From Isochrysis galbana (taxonomy: Eukaryota; Haptophyta; Isochrysidales; Isochrysidaceae): a stretch of 64,000 nucleotides of DNA. This document shows, one piece after another, positions 1 through 11,159 of this stretch. The position numbers were made by a program, and so were the translations under genes. The notes beneath the pieces were generated by a model that saw nothing but the letters and a program-made list of their open reading frames with translations, searched no databases and was not told the DNA's origin. The DNA is taken from contig CM030943.1 in NCBI GenBank assembly GCA_018136815.1, positions 3,434,127-3,498,126 of the forward strand. Reading direction: 5' to 3'. Every line of letters begins with the position of its first letter. The first letter of the stretch is position 1.

Positions 1-102
1 AATTCGAGTTCTCGTTTCGTTCCTTCTAGCCTGTTTGTCAGGTCTAGATTCCAGGTTTCCTCCTTTCGGGTAATCTTGACCCAAAGGAGCCAGGTCGCCT
101 GT
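1..102. repeat. Dispersed repeat, inverted copy of 51076-51178
   Basis: The first ~102 bases are almost identical to the reverse complement of 51076-51178. The 51 kb copy lies directly upstream of a Ty3/gypsy RT-RNase H fragment on the minus strand, so this may be an internal or LTR-adjacent piece of the same element family. The element boundary on the left lies outside the window. Confidence 0.85.
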
Positions 103-111
103 AGGGGTAAG

Positions 112-500
112 CACAAGTATCCGGATATTTGTCTTGGATATTTGGGTGGATTTGCTCCACATAGATATCTCTAGATATTTCAGGGATATTTGGGCTCTTG
201 CTGGGATATCTATACGGGTTATTTGGGTTATAGAATAACAGTAAACATGTTTAACTGTAGTTAGCTCCATAGTTAGTTGCCGTTTCGCCCGCAAGGCTTG
301 CTTGCGCAAGGTGCTGGCAAGCCCGCCCATGCCCTACGGCCTTGGTTAGGTGCCTATTAATAGCTTATAACTAGGTTTGGCGCCCACAGCTATCTAGATA
401 GATGCAAATAGTGGCCTAGCGCTATATCTAGCTAGATGCTAGATATAGATAGTGCTTTTTGGAAGTAGATAGCCTAATATCTAGATATTAGGCTAACATC
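112..500. repeat. AT-rich region of reiterated short words, with a 26-bp perfect palindrome
   Basis: Positions 112-240 repeat GGATATTT(GGG) in both orientations. Positions 350-500 repeat CTAGATAT/TAGATAG words and end in a perfect 26-bp palindrome at 470-495 centred on ATCTAGAT. The composition is unlike the flanking GC-rich DNA and resembles the subterminal regions of the hAT-like elements elsewhere in the window, but I do not see clear termini here. No gene is seen between 1 and 737. Confidence 0.5.
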
Positions 501-737
501 TTCACAGTCTTACTCAATGGAGGGGCCTTGTGCAACAAGCAACAAGTCTCCGGCGCGTTCTCATATATCTCGAGGATCGTTTAGAGGACCGACGTGCCGC
601 TCCATTTTGTTGCAAGGAGCAGCACCGCTTCACACTTCACAGGGCTTCTACGCGCATTCAACCCGGCGTTTGCGTTTGCATACTACGGGCGGGTCGATGA
701 GCTTTGGTGCGGCGTTTCAGCGCCTTGGCATACTTTG

Positions 738-1400
738 CTAATATCCACGATGTGAGTAATAGTCGTTGTCTTCGCTCTTGCACTTGGCCGACTTGCTCCT
801 CCCGAACAGGTGATCGGCGACCCGAGTCGCTCCTCCCCTACGGGTTTCGCCGCAACCTCCACATCTCCACAAGGGGTGATTGGGGTCCTCCTCAGACAAG
901 ATGCTCACACACTTCCACACTGGGTCGGTGCGTTTGGCCCAGGCGGAGCGCTTACGCACCATGAGTTGGGGTTGGCTCAGACCTGTGGCGCGCGTGGGTA
1001 GCACGCTGAATACTGCGCCTTCCCCCTCGGCTGCCTGCCCCTCAGGCTCGGGGGGGCCCTCTCCCTCCTCCTCTAGATGGCGTGACGGCGCACCAGCGCC
1101 GCGCCCTCCGTCGAGGAGCGACGCCCATGAATGAGAAGTTGGGGCCTGGTGCGGTGGCCATGCCGGTGGGATGTTTGGCGTGGTGGAGGCTGCCGTGGTG
1201 AGCGCCGAAGCTGAGCGTGATGCGCGGTCGGGGTTCGGGTTGAAGGTGGCGTGCATCCGGGTGATGGAGGGCGGAGAGGGGGGGATAGGAGCGAGGGGAA
1301 AGGGGAAAGGGCGCACGCCAAGAGCCACGAGCGCGCGCGCGGGGGGGGGGGGGGGCAAGGTACAGGGTATGTTGTATGTTGTGTTAATGCTGTGTTTCAC
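738..1400 (-). pseudogene. hAT-type transposase N-terminal region with BED zinc finger
   Basis: The 220-codon minus-strand frame ends in a BED-like zinc finger at about residues 155-210: a DPVW start, a C-x2-C pair (C180, C183), a GG-ATR segment, then H197 and C207. This order is typical of the DNA-binding finger at the N-terminus of hAT transposases. The frame stops soon after the finger and no catalytic domain follows, so this is either a first exon or a decayed 5' end. Directly upstream (1385-1485) is a tract of CTGTGTTT words ending in a CCTAGATG-type terminus, as expected for the 5' end of a hAT element. The N-terminal half is low complexity and its start codon is uncertain. Confidence 0.5.
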
Positions 1401-1485
1401 TGTGTTTCACTGTGTTTCTTCCAAGGCCAAACACAGAGGGTTTTGGCTGTGTTTGGAAGGATTTTCACTGTGTTTAACATCTAGG
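1385..1485 (-). mobile_element. hAT-like terminus with AAACACAG subterminal words
   Basis: Read on the minus strand, this begins CCTAGATGTTAAACACAG (from 1485) and then repeats AAACACAG/CTGTGTTT words in both orientations. The first bases match the perfect termini of the intact element at 59908-60096 (CCTAGATGGGAAATACG). It lies immediately upstream of the BED-finger frame, so the two probably belong to one element. No opposite end was found. Confidence 0.5.
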
Positions 1486-1549
1486 CTCTCGACCGACCGC
1501 CCGAACCACGCCGATGGCGCCGCTGAGGCGCGCGGCGGCTCCTCTCTTT

Positions 1550-2100
1550 CTCCTTTCGACTGCAACTCTCTCTCCTCTTTCTCCACCGCCGCCGCCCTCT
1601 GGGAGCGTCTTACTTATGGTTCTGGGCCCCAAAACACAACCGCCGGGCACTGCAACTCTCTCTCCTCTCTTCCACCCACTGGGAGCGTCTCTTCTTGTTG
1701 AAGGTTGTGACAAGCAGCCAGAGAACCACAAACCCAGCCGCCGGGTATGAGACACGGCGGGAACACGCGGCGGCGGCTGTGTGTTGTTTGGGCCTCTTTG
1801 CTCTTTGTTTTAGAGAAGAAGAGAGAGCCGGGTATGAGACACGGCGGGAACACGCGGCGGGCGGCGGCTGAGGTGGCTGTGTGTTCTTGTTGGGGCTCTC
1901 TCTTTATTGTAGAGAAGAAGAAATGGGGAGCGTTTGTTGCCGCGTTCGCACATCGGACGGTGTGTTGTTTTTGTGTGTTTGTGCTTCTGTTTCTGTGTGT
2001 TTCTGTTTCTATTTGCGCTTGTGTTTCTGTTTGTGTTTCTGTTTGTGTTTGTGTTTCTGTTTATATTTGTGTTTGTGTTTATGTTTGTGTTTGTGGCGGG
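1550..2100. repeat. Two ~90-bp direct duplications and a TGTTTC/TGTTTG microsatellite
   Basis: An ACTGCAACTCTCTCTCCTCT block recurs 90 bp apart (about 1559 and 1649). A GTATGAGACACGGCGGGAAC block recurs 89 bp apart (about 1745 and 1834). Positions 1965-2095 are a (TGTTTC/TGTTTG)n tract. No gene is seen between 1486 and 2507. Confidence 0.75.
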
Positions 2101-2179
2101 ACGAGATTGATGTGATGTGGATCTGGATGGAGCTCTCTCCCTATCTCTCTCTCCTCGACGAGTCCAAGACAGAGAGGAG

Positions 2180-2183
<4 letters not shown>

Positions 2184-2228
<45 letters not shown>

Positions 2229-2254
2229 CCGTGATACTGTATGTGATGGGGAGA

Positions 2255-2304
<50 letters not shown>

Positions 2305-2450
2305 GAGAGGAGGAGAAAGGGGAGGGGGGGGGGAGAGAGGAGAGAGAGAGAGAGAGAGAGAGGAGAGGAGCGAGAGAAAGAGAGGAGAGGAGAGAGGGGG
2401 GGGGAGGCGGTGGAGGGAGGACCCGCCGCACACACAGGAGAACCGCCCCG
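2184..2450. repeat. (GA)n microsatellite upstream of the FkbM gene
   Basis: Nearly pure purine tracts broken by a short non-repeat segment (about 2228-2260). The tract ends about 100 bp before the chosen start codon of the methyltransferase gene. Confidence 0.9.
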
Positions 2451-2507
2451 TCTAGCGGAAGAGAACACGGGAGAGGGAAGGGGGGAAGGGGGAGGGAGGG
2501 GGCGACG

Positions 2508-3734
2508 ATGCTGTTCGTCGTCCTGTTGCTCGGTGCCACGATGCGGCGGCAGCATCCTCGCGGGGGCACCGAGCCCTTGGTGTGCTTTGGCGAGGCGGGC
2601 TGCGCTCCACTCTCCACCGCCGTACACAATCTGAGCTCCGTCTCCTCGTGGACCGAGCTCGTTCCCTCTCGTTCGCACGGGATGCACTCGCGCCATTGGG
2701 TCTGTGGGCCTCCCGAGGAGTTCTGCTCTCTCCCAGCGGTACGCGAGGCGCTCCGGCCTTCTGAGAAGCACCCAGGGGAGAGGTTCGAGCTCTGGGCCGC
2801 CGTCGACCGCATCGAATACCTCACAGGCAACCTGGACTTCCAGTCGTCGCAAACCGAGTCTCGGCACTCTCAGCTGCTCGCCGCAAACCCGACCGAGGAG
2901 GTGGACGCCAGGCATCACAGCCGCGTGCGCAGGTATCGGCTGGGGTGGGTGCCCGCCCTCATCCCAGAGACCATCGCCTTCCCCCGCGGCTGGCGCTTGT
3001 GGCACGAGCGGAACGACAGCGGGAGGCCCTCCGCGCTGCCGTGCGGCCAGAGCCGTGGCGAGGATGCCGCCGTCATCCGCTCCTTCTTCTCCGACTTCGA
3101 GACGCGGGAGCCGCTGCGCGGGGGGCAGTTTCTGGAGATCGGCGGGTTCAACGGCTTCATCGAGTCCACCACCCTCATCCTGGAAGGCTGCCTCGGATGG
3201 CGGGGCGCACTGATCGAGGCGTCACCCGGGTCCTTCTCCCAGTTGCGCAGAAACCGACGCAGTTCCATGAACATCAACATGGCGGCGTGCGAGACCTCGT
3301 CCATCATGCGCTTCTCGAGCCACGGCGGGACTGCCGACAGGCTCCTACCCGTCAATGACACCTCCCCGCCGGACGGGCACGCCGTGCTGGAAGTGCCCTG
3401 CGAACCTGTGGGCGATGTCCTCGAGTCGCTCGGCATGCGCCACCTTGATTTCGCCTCAGTCGATGTGGAGGGTGCCGAGCTTCCGGTGCTGCGCTCGTTG
3501 GTGCGCAGGGGCATCTCGATCGGCGTGGCCATGATCGAGGTGCGCGAGGACGGCAACCGCCGCCCCGAGATGGAGCTCCTCCTAGGCGCCGGAATGAGCT
3601 ACGTCGGCCAATTGAATTCGCGCAACACCATAGCCAACGAGATCATCAACGACGCGTACGTGAACTTCACGCACATGGAGCTGCGATTCCCCCGCGCGCA
3701 ACTCAATCGAGCCCGGAGGACCCTGCCGCCTTGA
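2508..3734 (+). CDS. FkbM-family methyltransferase with N-terminal hydrophobic leader
   Basis: A 408-residue intronless protein. The C-terminal half has the FkbM/Methyltransf_21 pattern: a SAM-binding motif I of the form FLEIGGFNG (about residue 205), a following ALIEASP acidic strand, and a later DFASVDVEGAE motif (about residue 320) typical of this family. The family transfers methyl groups from SAM to O atoms of sugars or small metabolites; the substrate is unknown. I chose the ATG at 2508 because the frame upstream is purely GA microsatellite and this ATG starts a short hydrophobic leader (MLFVVLLLG), suggesting Golgi or secretory targeting. The N-terminal ~190 residues match nothing I recognise. 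The gene lies alone, with the (GA)n tract just upstream. Confidence 0.8.
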   Translation: MLFVVLLLGATMRRQHPRGGTEPLVCFGEAGCAPLSTAVHNLSSVSSWTELVPSRSHGMHSRHWVCGPPEEFCSLPAVREALRPSEKHPGERFELWAAVDRIEYLTGNLDFQSSQTESRHSQLLAANPTEEVDARHHSRVRRYRLGWVPALIPETIAFPRGWRLWHERNDSGRPSALPCGQSRGEDAAVIRSFFSDFETREPLRGGQFLEIGGFNGFIESTTLILEGCLGWRGALIEASPGSFSQLRRNRRSSMNINMAACETSSIMRFSSHGGTADRLLPVNDTSPPDGHAVLEVPCEPVGDVLESLGMRHLDFASVDVEGAELPVLRSLVRRGISIGVAMIEVREDGNRRPEMELLLGAGMSYVGQLNSRNTIANEIINDAYVNFTHMELRFPRAQLNRARRTLPP

Positions 3735-5900
3735 TCTGTGGCAGTCCGTGACTCGCCACTGCGCCCCCACGCCCATCCTTCGTCACATGCGCCACGGTGT
3801 AGGCCGCCCGAATGCCGCTTACCCCTTCCCGACACCGCAGGAGAGCGGGCCGAGCACAGTCGTGTTTGCGCACTAGGCGTGCGCCCGGCCCCCGCCACAT
3901 GGTCTTGTGCCGTGTGTGTGCCCGCCCTTGATCTCGTTGAGCCCCAATCCCATCGAGTGTGTGAACACGGGCTAGGAGCATGAGTGTGTCTGAGCCGCCC
4001 GCGTCCTCGCTAGAATTGAGCCCACGCGCCTGCGCTCCCTGCTTACTCTAGAACAACGGGACCCCAATCGACTTTGGGGAAGCGATCATGCGAATTTTCA
4101 TTTTATCCGATTTAGCCAAATTGACTCTTAACTATAAAATACTATGTGATACTGATACTACTATGTAATGGTATTTAATGCATTAAACAATACTACTATG
4201 TTATGACGAATTGGGATGGCCCATAGGGCCTGAGGGCAATGAGGAAGGAGGGAGACCGGCGGCAGGCGCGGCGGAGGAGACGACTTCGGAGACGCTGACG
4301 GGCCGAGGCCCGTCAGCAGAGGAAGGCGGATAGGCGGGCTTGAGCGAGGGCGAGGACGGCGGCGAGAGCGACATCGAGCGAGTGGCGAGAGGCGAGGGTG
4401 AGTGTGAGGAGGGCTGTGTTGGCAGGGGCTGGTGAGGCAAGGCGAGTTTGTAGGGTACGAGTGTTACGAGAGCGAGAGCGACGAGAGCGAGAGCGACGGA
4501 TGACGGCTGACGACAGGACGTCGGACAACGATGCAAAAAACCACAGGATGCACCGACTCACGAACGCACCAGAATCATTCACCCAAACCAAGCAAAACGT
4601 GAAATAACCGAGACCCCACATCACCGGTAACTCAAACACGTCGCGAGAGACGGAGAGAGAGAGAGAGCGAGAGAGAGAGATTCCGCAGCGACAATCGGAG
4701 CGTGTCTTCGCTTTGGATTTTCCCACCAAGGCGGAAAGTCGAAGAGGAACGTTATGTCGCGCAACCACGGCGATCACTTTGGATACAGATCGCAGCGAGA
4801 TATCCTTGCAATCGATGAAATCTTATTGTTGAGCGTGGACCTTCTAGACGTTTCCCTTGAGCAACCCTGAGTAGCAACCAAGGGAGGAGAAAACCAAAAA
4901 CCAACGGGACCAAGGGCTTTCACGCAACTTGCATCAAGGAGAAGGATAACCAAAATCCAAAGCAGCGAATCTAAATCAATCTCCAAGGGGAGATGGCAAA
5001 CCAAGGACCAAGGAGAAAGATTCCCTCACCCAAGCAGCGAACCTAAATCGATCTCCAAGGGGAGATGGCAAACCAAACCTGATTGCCCCCAGAAGCAGAT
5101 AAAGAAACGCGGGGAGATAGCGAATTAAACCTTTCGCGAGGCGCCTGGGAGGAAGAAAGGTGGGGAAACTCCCGGTCATGGAACATTTGATGACATCGAG
5201 AGAAAGTAAGAGAAGAGGCGGAATACCAATCGACGAGACCTTGAGGCTTAAAATAACCCACAGGTTATAAGTAAAAAGCCTGCCATCGTATGGAATACGA
5301 CAGTGGTGTGGCCTCGCCAGACGCGCGTATGTGCGCTCTGGCGAGATTTTGAGCCCATTCTTCCGCAGCGTGTCGAATCAAGCGCGCGCTTGATCGTGGC
5401 AAGTCTCAGCGGGGCTAGGGGCATGGAGTGAAGAGAAGTCTTGAGAGAGGGGGGAAAAGGGCGCGCTACATCGCGACGAGGGCCCACGAGACACCACCCC
5501 ACATCACTCATCACTCACTCACCAACAAGAAAACTCCGAAACTAGAAACTAACGCATACATCGCACAAACAAACCAATGAAACAAGTAAGGACAAACGAA
5601 CAAATGCGGCGTGCAATGCGGCGGAGCTTCGAGGCAACTCATTGGCAAAAACAAAACTCACTCAATTTTCTCACACACTACACATTGATAGAAGCACCGC
5701 ATCCGCCTAGAGTATATAAAATACTCTGGATGCGACACCCCCCGACTTAAGTCGAGCGTCCACGCGAGTCATGGGGTGATCAGGCCCAAAACAAGCATGA
5801 ACGAACAAACAAAAGCCGAAACAATGAAACAAACACGACTGGCGACTGAAAGTGAATGAAAGTGTGTGACCCCTTGTCTCAGCCCCCAAAGAGCGTGCAC
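3735..5900. other. Intergenic region with repeats; no gene seen
   Basis: This stretch holds an AT-rich spacer (about 4085-4205), short GA runs (about 4640-4680), and repeat material described separately (4961-5221). Open frames are low-complexity or antisense shadows. The motif CACCCCCCGACTTAA followed by GTCGAG near 5738 recurs, with one change, on the minus strand near 30350. Confidence 0.6.
4961..5221. repeat. Dispersed repeat with internal tandem copy, related to 29650-29790 and 54829-54874
   Basis: A ~44-bp block (AATCTCCAAGGGGAGATGGC core) is tandemly duplicated at 4961-5004 and 5033-5077. Positions 5058-5170 are similar to 29650-29790, immediately after LINE ORF2, sharing AGATAGCGAATTAAACCT and AAGAAAGGTGGGGAAACT. 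Positions 5173-5221 then match 54829-54874 (GGTCATGGAACATTTRATGA core). The stretch is therefore a mosaic of at least two repeat families. Confidence 0.75.
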
Positions 5901-5944
5901 TCTCAGTGGGTTCAACCAAACGCGATCGCGTAGGTTTGAAGAAA

Positions 5945-6045
5945 AGTCTCAATCGGGGTACTTAAAAGGCCCTGTTTGACCGCCCTACGCCCTATGTTTG
6001 ATTCGTTTGATATTTAAAAAAAAACTTCTTAATATTCTCGCCGCG
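5945..6045 (-). mobile_element. hAT-like subterminal fragment with GTTTGA words
   Basis: Read on the minus strand, this contains GGCGAGAATATTAAGA followed by a T-run and then repeated ATCAAAC/GTCAAAC words. The GAGAATATT plus T-run junction also occurs in the element at 37956-38337 (about 38226) and next to the hAT relic (57022), each time directly before that copy's own repeated word. The boundaries are not resolved. Confidence 0.4.
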
Positions 6046-6351
6046 CGCGCGACTACGCACCCTTATTGTGCTGCCACGCCCGCTACTCTCTTCTCCCCTC
6101 CACCTGCCTTGCGGCTCGTCCCTCGTGCACTACCTAGGGGCTGGGTGTTTGGGGTTTCCTGTAGCAGGCGGTGTGCTCCGATCCCCGATAGGTTTTCCAC
6201 TCCTTCCTCCTGCGCCATCGGGCTATCGGTTTCCATGTTTTCTTGTTGAGTCCGTGAGTCCGTGAGGTGGGCGGTTAAATCGCGGGGAGTTTTGAGGGCG
6301 GGGGGCAGGTAGGCGGGTGAGACGTGGGACACGGCTTTGTGTTGTGCGCGG

Positions 6352-9300
6352 TTAGGCGAGTCTATCCATTATGCGGAGCGCTTGCGCTACCGCGGACAGG
6401 TTCATGCCCAGCGTTAGCGTGCCTTTGTCGTTGATCGTAAAGACGGGGGCGCATAGTTCTCGCGGGGTCTTGAGCTTGGGTTTTCTTCCCTGGGAGGCTT
6501 TACTGGTGCGTGCGGCCGAGGGTCTCTCCGGGGGTACGAGGCCTCTGGCGAGTACTGTGAATCTACTCAGGGTCTTTTCGATGACCGGCACGTGGTGGAA
6601 GGTATAGTTGTCAAATTCTGCTTTGTAGAAGTCACCTATTATGTACCTCCATGCTATGAGGTAGAGAGCTTTGAGGCTGTCGGATGTCGGGGCGTTCGGG
6701 TATACGAACAGTCTATCCTTGAGTTTCTGGACCGTCGATCTGTTTCTATCAGGCGTGTAGCCTGTCACAGCTTCTACGGTCAGGAAAATTTGTTGTGTGG
6801 AAGGGCATCTGGCCAGGTGTGTCGAACTTTCGCGGTGTTTACCGCAAAGTCTGCATCTCGTGGTGGTCGCCGTGGCGAACCGGTTTCGTGTGCCTAGCCT
6901 TCTGTGGTTGATGTGCTTGAAGTGGGGGTGCTTATCCGTGTGTTTTAACATGGGGTGTGTGTAGAGTTTTGCCACGTGCATCCACTCGTCTTGGGTCAGT
7001 GCTAGCTTCCGAGCCCACGCTTCTCGGGCTGGTTGGGGTTGGGCGCTGGGGCCGCCCTTGAGGTATTCTCTCGTTATGTCGGACACGGTGATTTGGTCTA
7101 GTTGCTTTTTATCGTTGAGTGTGTATTCGTCCGCTAGCGGGTATTCTAAGTGTTTCGGGCCTTTTAGCCCGCTTTCCCATTTGGCCGGTGCGTGGTATAA
7201 TAGTGTCTCTTCGCCCGGTTTCGCTACTTCGGTGGTGTTCGCGGTTTCGCCTAAATAGTTGATGTTTGTGTATGTCCATATATTGTTCATTTTAGTGATG
7301 TATTTGTCGTCTTCCGACGCCTTGACTTCCTTCGCCTCATTTTCCGGCGGAGTCACACCGTTCGTTTGTACCGTTTGCGTCCTAGAGGCGGCTGGGTTCG
7401 GTGGCGGGTCTACCTGTGCTTTATCTAGGAGTAGGAGTCTCGAGGCGTGGCGAACCACGCTTTCCCACGAGTTCAAGAATTCCTTTTTATCTATTTTTGC
7501 CCCCGCGTGGAGGAAAGTCTCAGGGAGGTGTTCTACGTACCGCGCGCATTCTTCTTGAGTGTAGGGTTCGGTAAATTTGGCGTCTTTATAGACGTTGTGC
7601 ACGACATGTGTGTGCAGAGATTCCCATAGGCTGACCCACGCGGTTCGGGTGATCGGCGGGGGGTCGTGGCAGTTGTGCCATAGCGGCTGAGAGAGCGCTC
7701 CTTCCGTAGAGAGGAGCGAGCGGTTTATCCTCAGTGCCCTGAAGTTTGTTAGGGCCTCTTTCCAGAATGTCGGCAACGCCGGGTTTCCTCTGAGGCTCCG
7801 CATGAGCGTCCTCGGGGGAATTGTAGAGAGGACGGCCCCTCGGCCCAGTCCGGTCCGGCAGAACCACGCGTCTAGGGCGCGCTTCCATATGGCTCTCCTC
7901 GCATTGAGATAGTTTAATATCCATTTCGCTTGGAGGGCCCTTACGTGCGCCGTCCAGTGGAGGAGTCCGGTCCCCATCGTGCGCGTCGCGTCTTCTTTTT
8001 CGTGTACGGGGTAGTGCGGGTGTTTCACCCATTTAGTGATGTTGCCGGTGTGGGGGCTTTCCCATAGGACTTTGTCGGCCGCCCTCTGAATTCTCTTGTG
8101 GAACCATTTGGGAGCCGCCAAGGTTTGCACCCAGTATCGCGGCGTGCCGTAGATCATGAAGTTTACTCTGTTAGTTCTGCCGAAGATGGTCATATGGCGC
8201 GCTACCGATGTCAGTCGTGCCGCCTTAGCGTCTATTTTGTCCGCGAGTTGTTTCCAAAAGGGCTTTAGGGCCTCCGGGGTTCCTAGTGGAACGCCTAGTA
8301 TTGTCAGGTATTGGTCGTTGGCTATCCAGTTATATTTTCGCATATCCCACGGCGGTTTTTGGCGCATCTGCGAGCCCATTCGTATGCCTTGGAATTTGGT
8401 CTCGTTCGTCTTGCCCCCCGTGGCTCTCTCGTGCGCTCGTACCCATGTTAGTGCGCGTTTGAGGCTCTTGTAGTCTCTTGCGATGAGTGCCGTGTCGTCC
8501 GCGAACTGGCTTATCTTTAGGTCGTAGCCATTGAGGTCTATTCCCTGTATGTCGGGGTCCCCGTTTATTGCCCGGGTGAGCGCCTCCGTTGTGAGGAGAA
8601 AAGTGAGCGGTGAGAGTGGGCAACCCTGGGGCATTCCGCTTCCTATCGTGAAGGTGAAGGGGTAGCTCCGGCCGCCGTTGATTTTGATCGTGCGGATCGG
8701 TCTCGCTTCCTCGCTTGTGAGCGCTCTGGCTAGTCGTTGAAAGTCCGGTCCGAAGTTGAGCAGGCGGAGCGCTAGGTGATAGAATTCCCAGCTGACTCTA
8801 TCGAAGGCTTTCTCCCAATCGAGCGCTAGGAGGAGGCCCGGCTCTCCCGTTTCGTCGAGGTATGCCCTCGTTAGTTGCAGGAGGTGGGTAGCTTCGCTTA
8901 TCAGTCTCCTAGGCACGAATCCTAGTTGATTGTCAGAGATAATGTTACCTATTACTTTGCTAAGTCGGTTTGTTAGTATTTTCGCTAGGATTTTGTAATC
9001 ACTTTGTAATAATGTTATAGGCCTGTAGTTTCTGGGGTCACGCGCATCGCCCTTTTTGTAGAGGAGTATGATATCCCCTTCCCTCATGGTGTACGGGATA
9101 AGGCCCGTATCGAACGTTTGGTTGTACAGGTCTGTCAGGATTGGCGCTACTAGCTCCTCGTGCGCCTTATAGACTTCTGCCGGTATCCCATCTGGTCCCG
9201 CGCTCTTTCCGGGGCCTATGCTCCGGATGGCTAGAAGGGTCTCTTCCACTGTGATCCGCCCTTCCAGTCGGCGTCTGTCGAGTATGGTGAGGGGACGGTC

Positions 9301-9400
9301 GGATAGTGTGACTTCGAGCTCGGGTTCTCGCTGCGACTCTTTGGGGGAGTACAGCCAGGAGTAGTATCTTCTGAATTCTCTACGGATGGGGAGGACAAAT
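6352..9400 (-). pseudogene. Divergent LINE ORF2, reverse transcriptase and C-terminal zinc finger, 5'-truncated
   Basis: The minus-strand frame is open from about 9450 down to 6352. It carries a non-LTR reverse transcriptase: GKSAGPDGIP, YRPITLLQSDYKI, LALDWEKAFDRVSWEF, GMPQGCPLSPL and the catalytic F-ADD box (SQFADDTALIA). About 650 residues later comes a C-x2-C-x7-H-x4-C finger (CRLCGKHRESSTHLARC), the zf-RVT type. The APE endonuclease that should precede the RT is missing, so the copy is 5'-truncated near 9400. The RT is clearly related to, but divergent from, the LINE at 24.4 kb, and its C-terminal third is absent from that element. It is intact as a frame, so loss may be recent. Confidence 0.85.
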
Positions 9401-9540
9401 ATCGAGGGGAGGGGGCAGTGCCCCCACCCCCCGGTATCACTCGGACACCTGGCCCGTCAGGCATGGCGGGATTCCGGGACTGAGACGTTATGTCCAATTA
9501 GCTAGTGGGGTTGGCTAGGATATAACATTGATTATTATTA

Positions 9541-9590
9541 TTATTTTATAATCGCTTTGTAGCAGTGTGATGGGCCTGGAGTAGGGGAGT
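9541..9590 (-). pseudogene. Micro-fragment of a second LINE reverse transcriptase
   Basis: On the minus strand about 42 bases encode YSRPITLLQSDYK, the conserved RT motif found in the adjacent LINE. The DNA differs at several positions from that copy (8996-9033), so this is a separate insertion remnant and not a local duplication of the same sequence. Confidence 0.6.
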
Positions 9591-10310
9591 GGTAGTAGTA
9601 GTCCTTTCCTAGTAGTAGTAGAGAGATGGAAGGAGGAGGGTTTCATAGTAGTAGTCCTTGTTTGTAGTTTGTAGTTTGTAGTAGCCTTTCTTTAGTTTAG
9701 TCGTAGTACGAGTCGTAGTCCCATCGTAGTGGTAGTAGTCCTATTTTGTGGTGGTACTTAGAGAGAGAGGGAAGGCGGGCGAGGAGTATAGTGTAGCAGA
9801 AGTCCTTCTCTAGTAGTAGCAGAGAGGGAGAAGGAGGAGGGGTTGAGTAGTAGTAGCCCACTTCCTCGGTAGTAGCCCCCTTTTTTAGTAGTAGCCCCCT
9901 TTTGAGTAGTAGCCCCTTTTTTAGTAGTAGCCCCTTTTTGAGTGGTAGCCCCATTTTTTAGTAGTAGCCCCTTTTTTTGTAGTAGTACTGGGAGAGAGAG
10001 AGAGAAGGGGGGCGAGGGGCCGCGGGGATTGCGGGGGAAGAGGAGAGAGAGAGGGAGAGGAGAGAGGGGGGGAGAGAGAAAGAGGGGGGGAAGTATGAGA
10101 AGAGAAGAGCGAGAAGAGAGGGTTATTGCCGGGCGGGGCGGCGGGGGAAGGGCGGTCCCTCTGCTCTCTCCCTCTCCGTGGCTAGCCCCCTTTTTACTTC
10201 AATGTAAACGCTGTTACTCGAGTCTTTCGTGCTGTGGGACGAGAGAGAGAGAGAGAGAGGGAGAGAGGGAGAGGGAGAGGAGAAAAGGAGCGAAGGCGAG
10301 AGGCGGCGAG
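9590..10310. repeat. TAG/GTA trinucleotide microsatellite and GA tracts
   Basis: Positions 9590-9990 are dominated by GTAGTAGTA and TTTTTAGTAGTAGCCCC repeats; 9990-10310 is GA-rich. No gene is recognised. Confidence 0.85.
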
Positions 10311-10394
10311 GGAAGCCCTCCGCTCATTTATTCACTAAATTGAGGTTTTATTGTCTGAAATAGGGGTGCGCCCCCCCACTGGGTGCGCGCGGCG

Positions 10395-11110
10395 TCAATG
10401 AGCTCCCTCTCTCTCTTTTCCTCCTTCTTCTCTCACTCTCTCTCTCTTTCTCTTCTCTCCCTCTACCCTCTCTTTCTCTCTTCTCCCCCCCTCTCTCTCT
10501 TTCTCTCTTCGCTCTCTTCTCTCTTCTCTCTTCTCTCTTCTCTCTTCTCTCTTCTCTCTCACGACCCCCCGCCTCTTCTTCTTCTCTCCTCACCTCTTCT
10601 TCCCTCTCTCTCTCTCCCCTCTCTCCGCGTGTTACAAAGAGTAACAGGGGTTGGGTATTCTGCTACCGCGCCTCCACCTCGCGGCCTCTCGGCTCGGACT
10701 CTCCACACTCTCTCCTGCTACCCCTCGGAATTTATTCTCTCTTCAAGGGAATTTATTTTATTATACAGGGGTCTCCCACGAGGCCCCTCCCCGCTCCACG
10801 CCTGTTCTCTCCTCTCTCTCTCCCACTCTCTACTCCCCGCGCGCCTCCCGCTCCCATTCTCTTGTACACTCCCCCTCTCTCTTCTCTCTTCTTCTCCCCC
10901 TCTTCTCCCTCCACTCCCTCTCTTCTTTCTCTTCTCTCTCTCTCTCTCTCCCCTTGCGCCTTCTTCTCTCTTCTCTCCTCTCTCTCCTCTCTCCTCTCTC
11001 TTCTCTATTCTCTCTTCTCTCTTCTCCATTCTCTCTTCTCTCTTCTCTCTCTTCTCTCTCCTCTCTCTCCTCTCTCTCCCTCTCTCCTCCCTCCTCCCCC
11101 CGCCCCCCCT
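10395..11110. repeat. Long CT/TTCTCTC microsatellite upstream of the FERM gene
   Basis: Over 700 bp of pyrimidine-rich repeat, interrupted by a unique segment at about 10630-10800. It ends about 50 bp before the first modelled exon of the FERM-domain gene. Confidence 0.9.
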
Positions 11111-11159
11111 CCCCTGCCTCCCTCCTCCTCCCCCTCCGCTCCCGGCCCCGACCAAGCCG

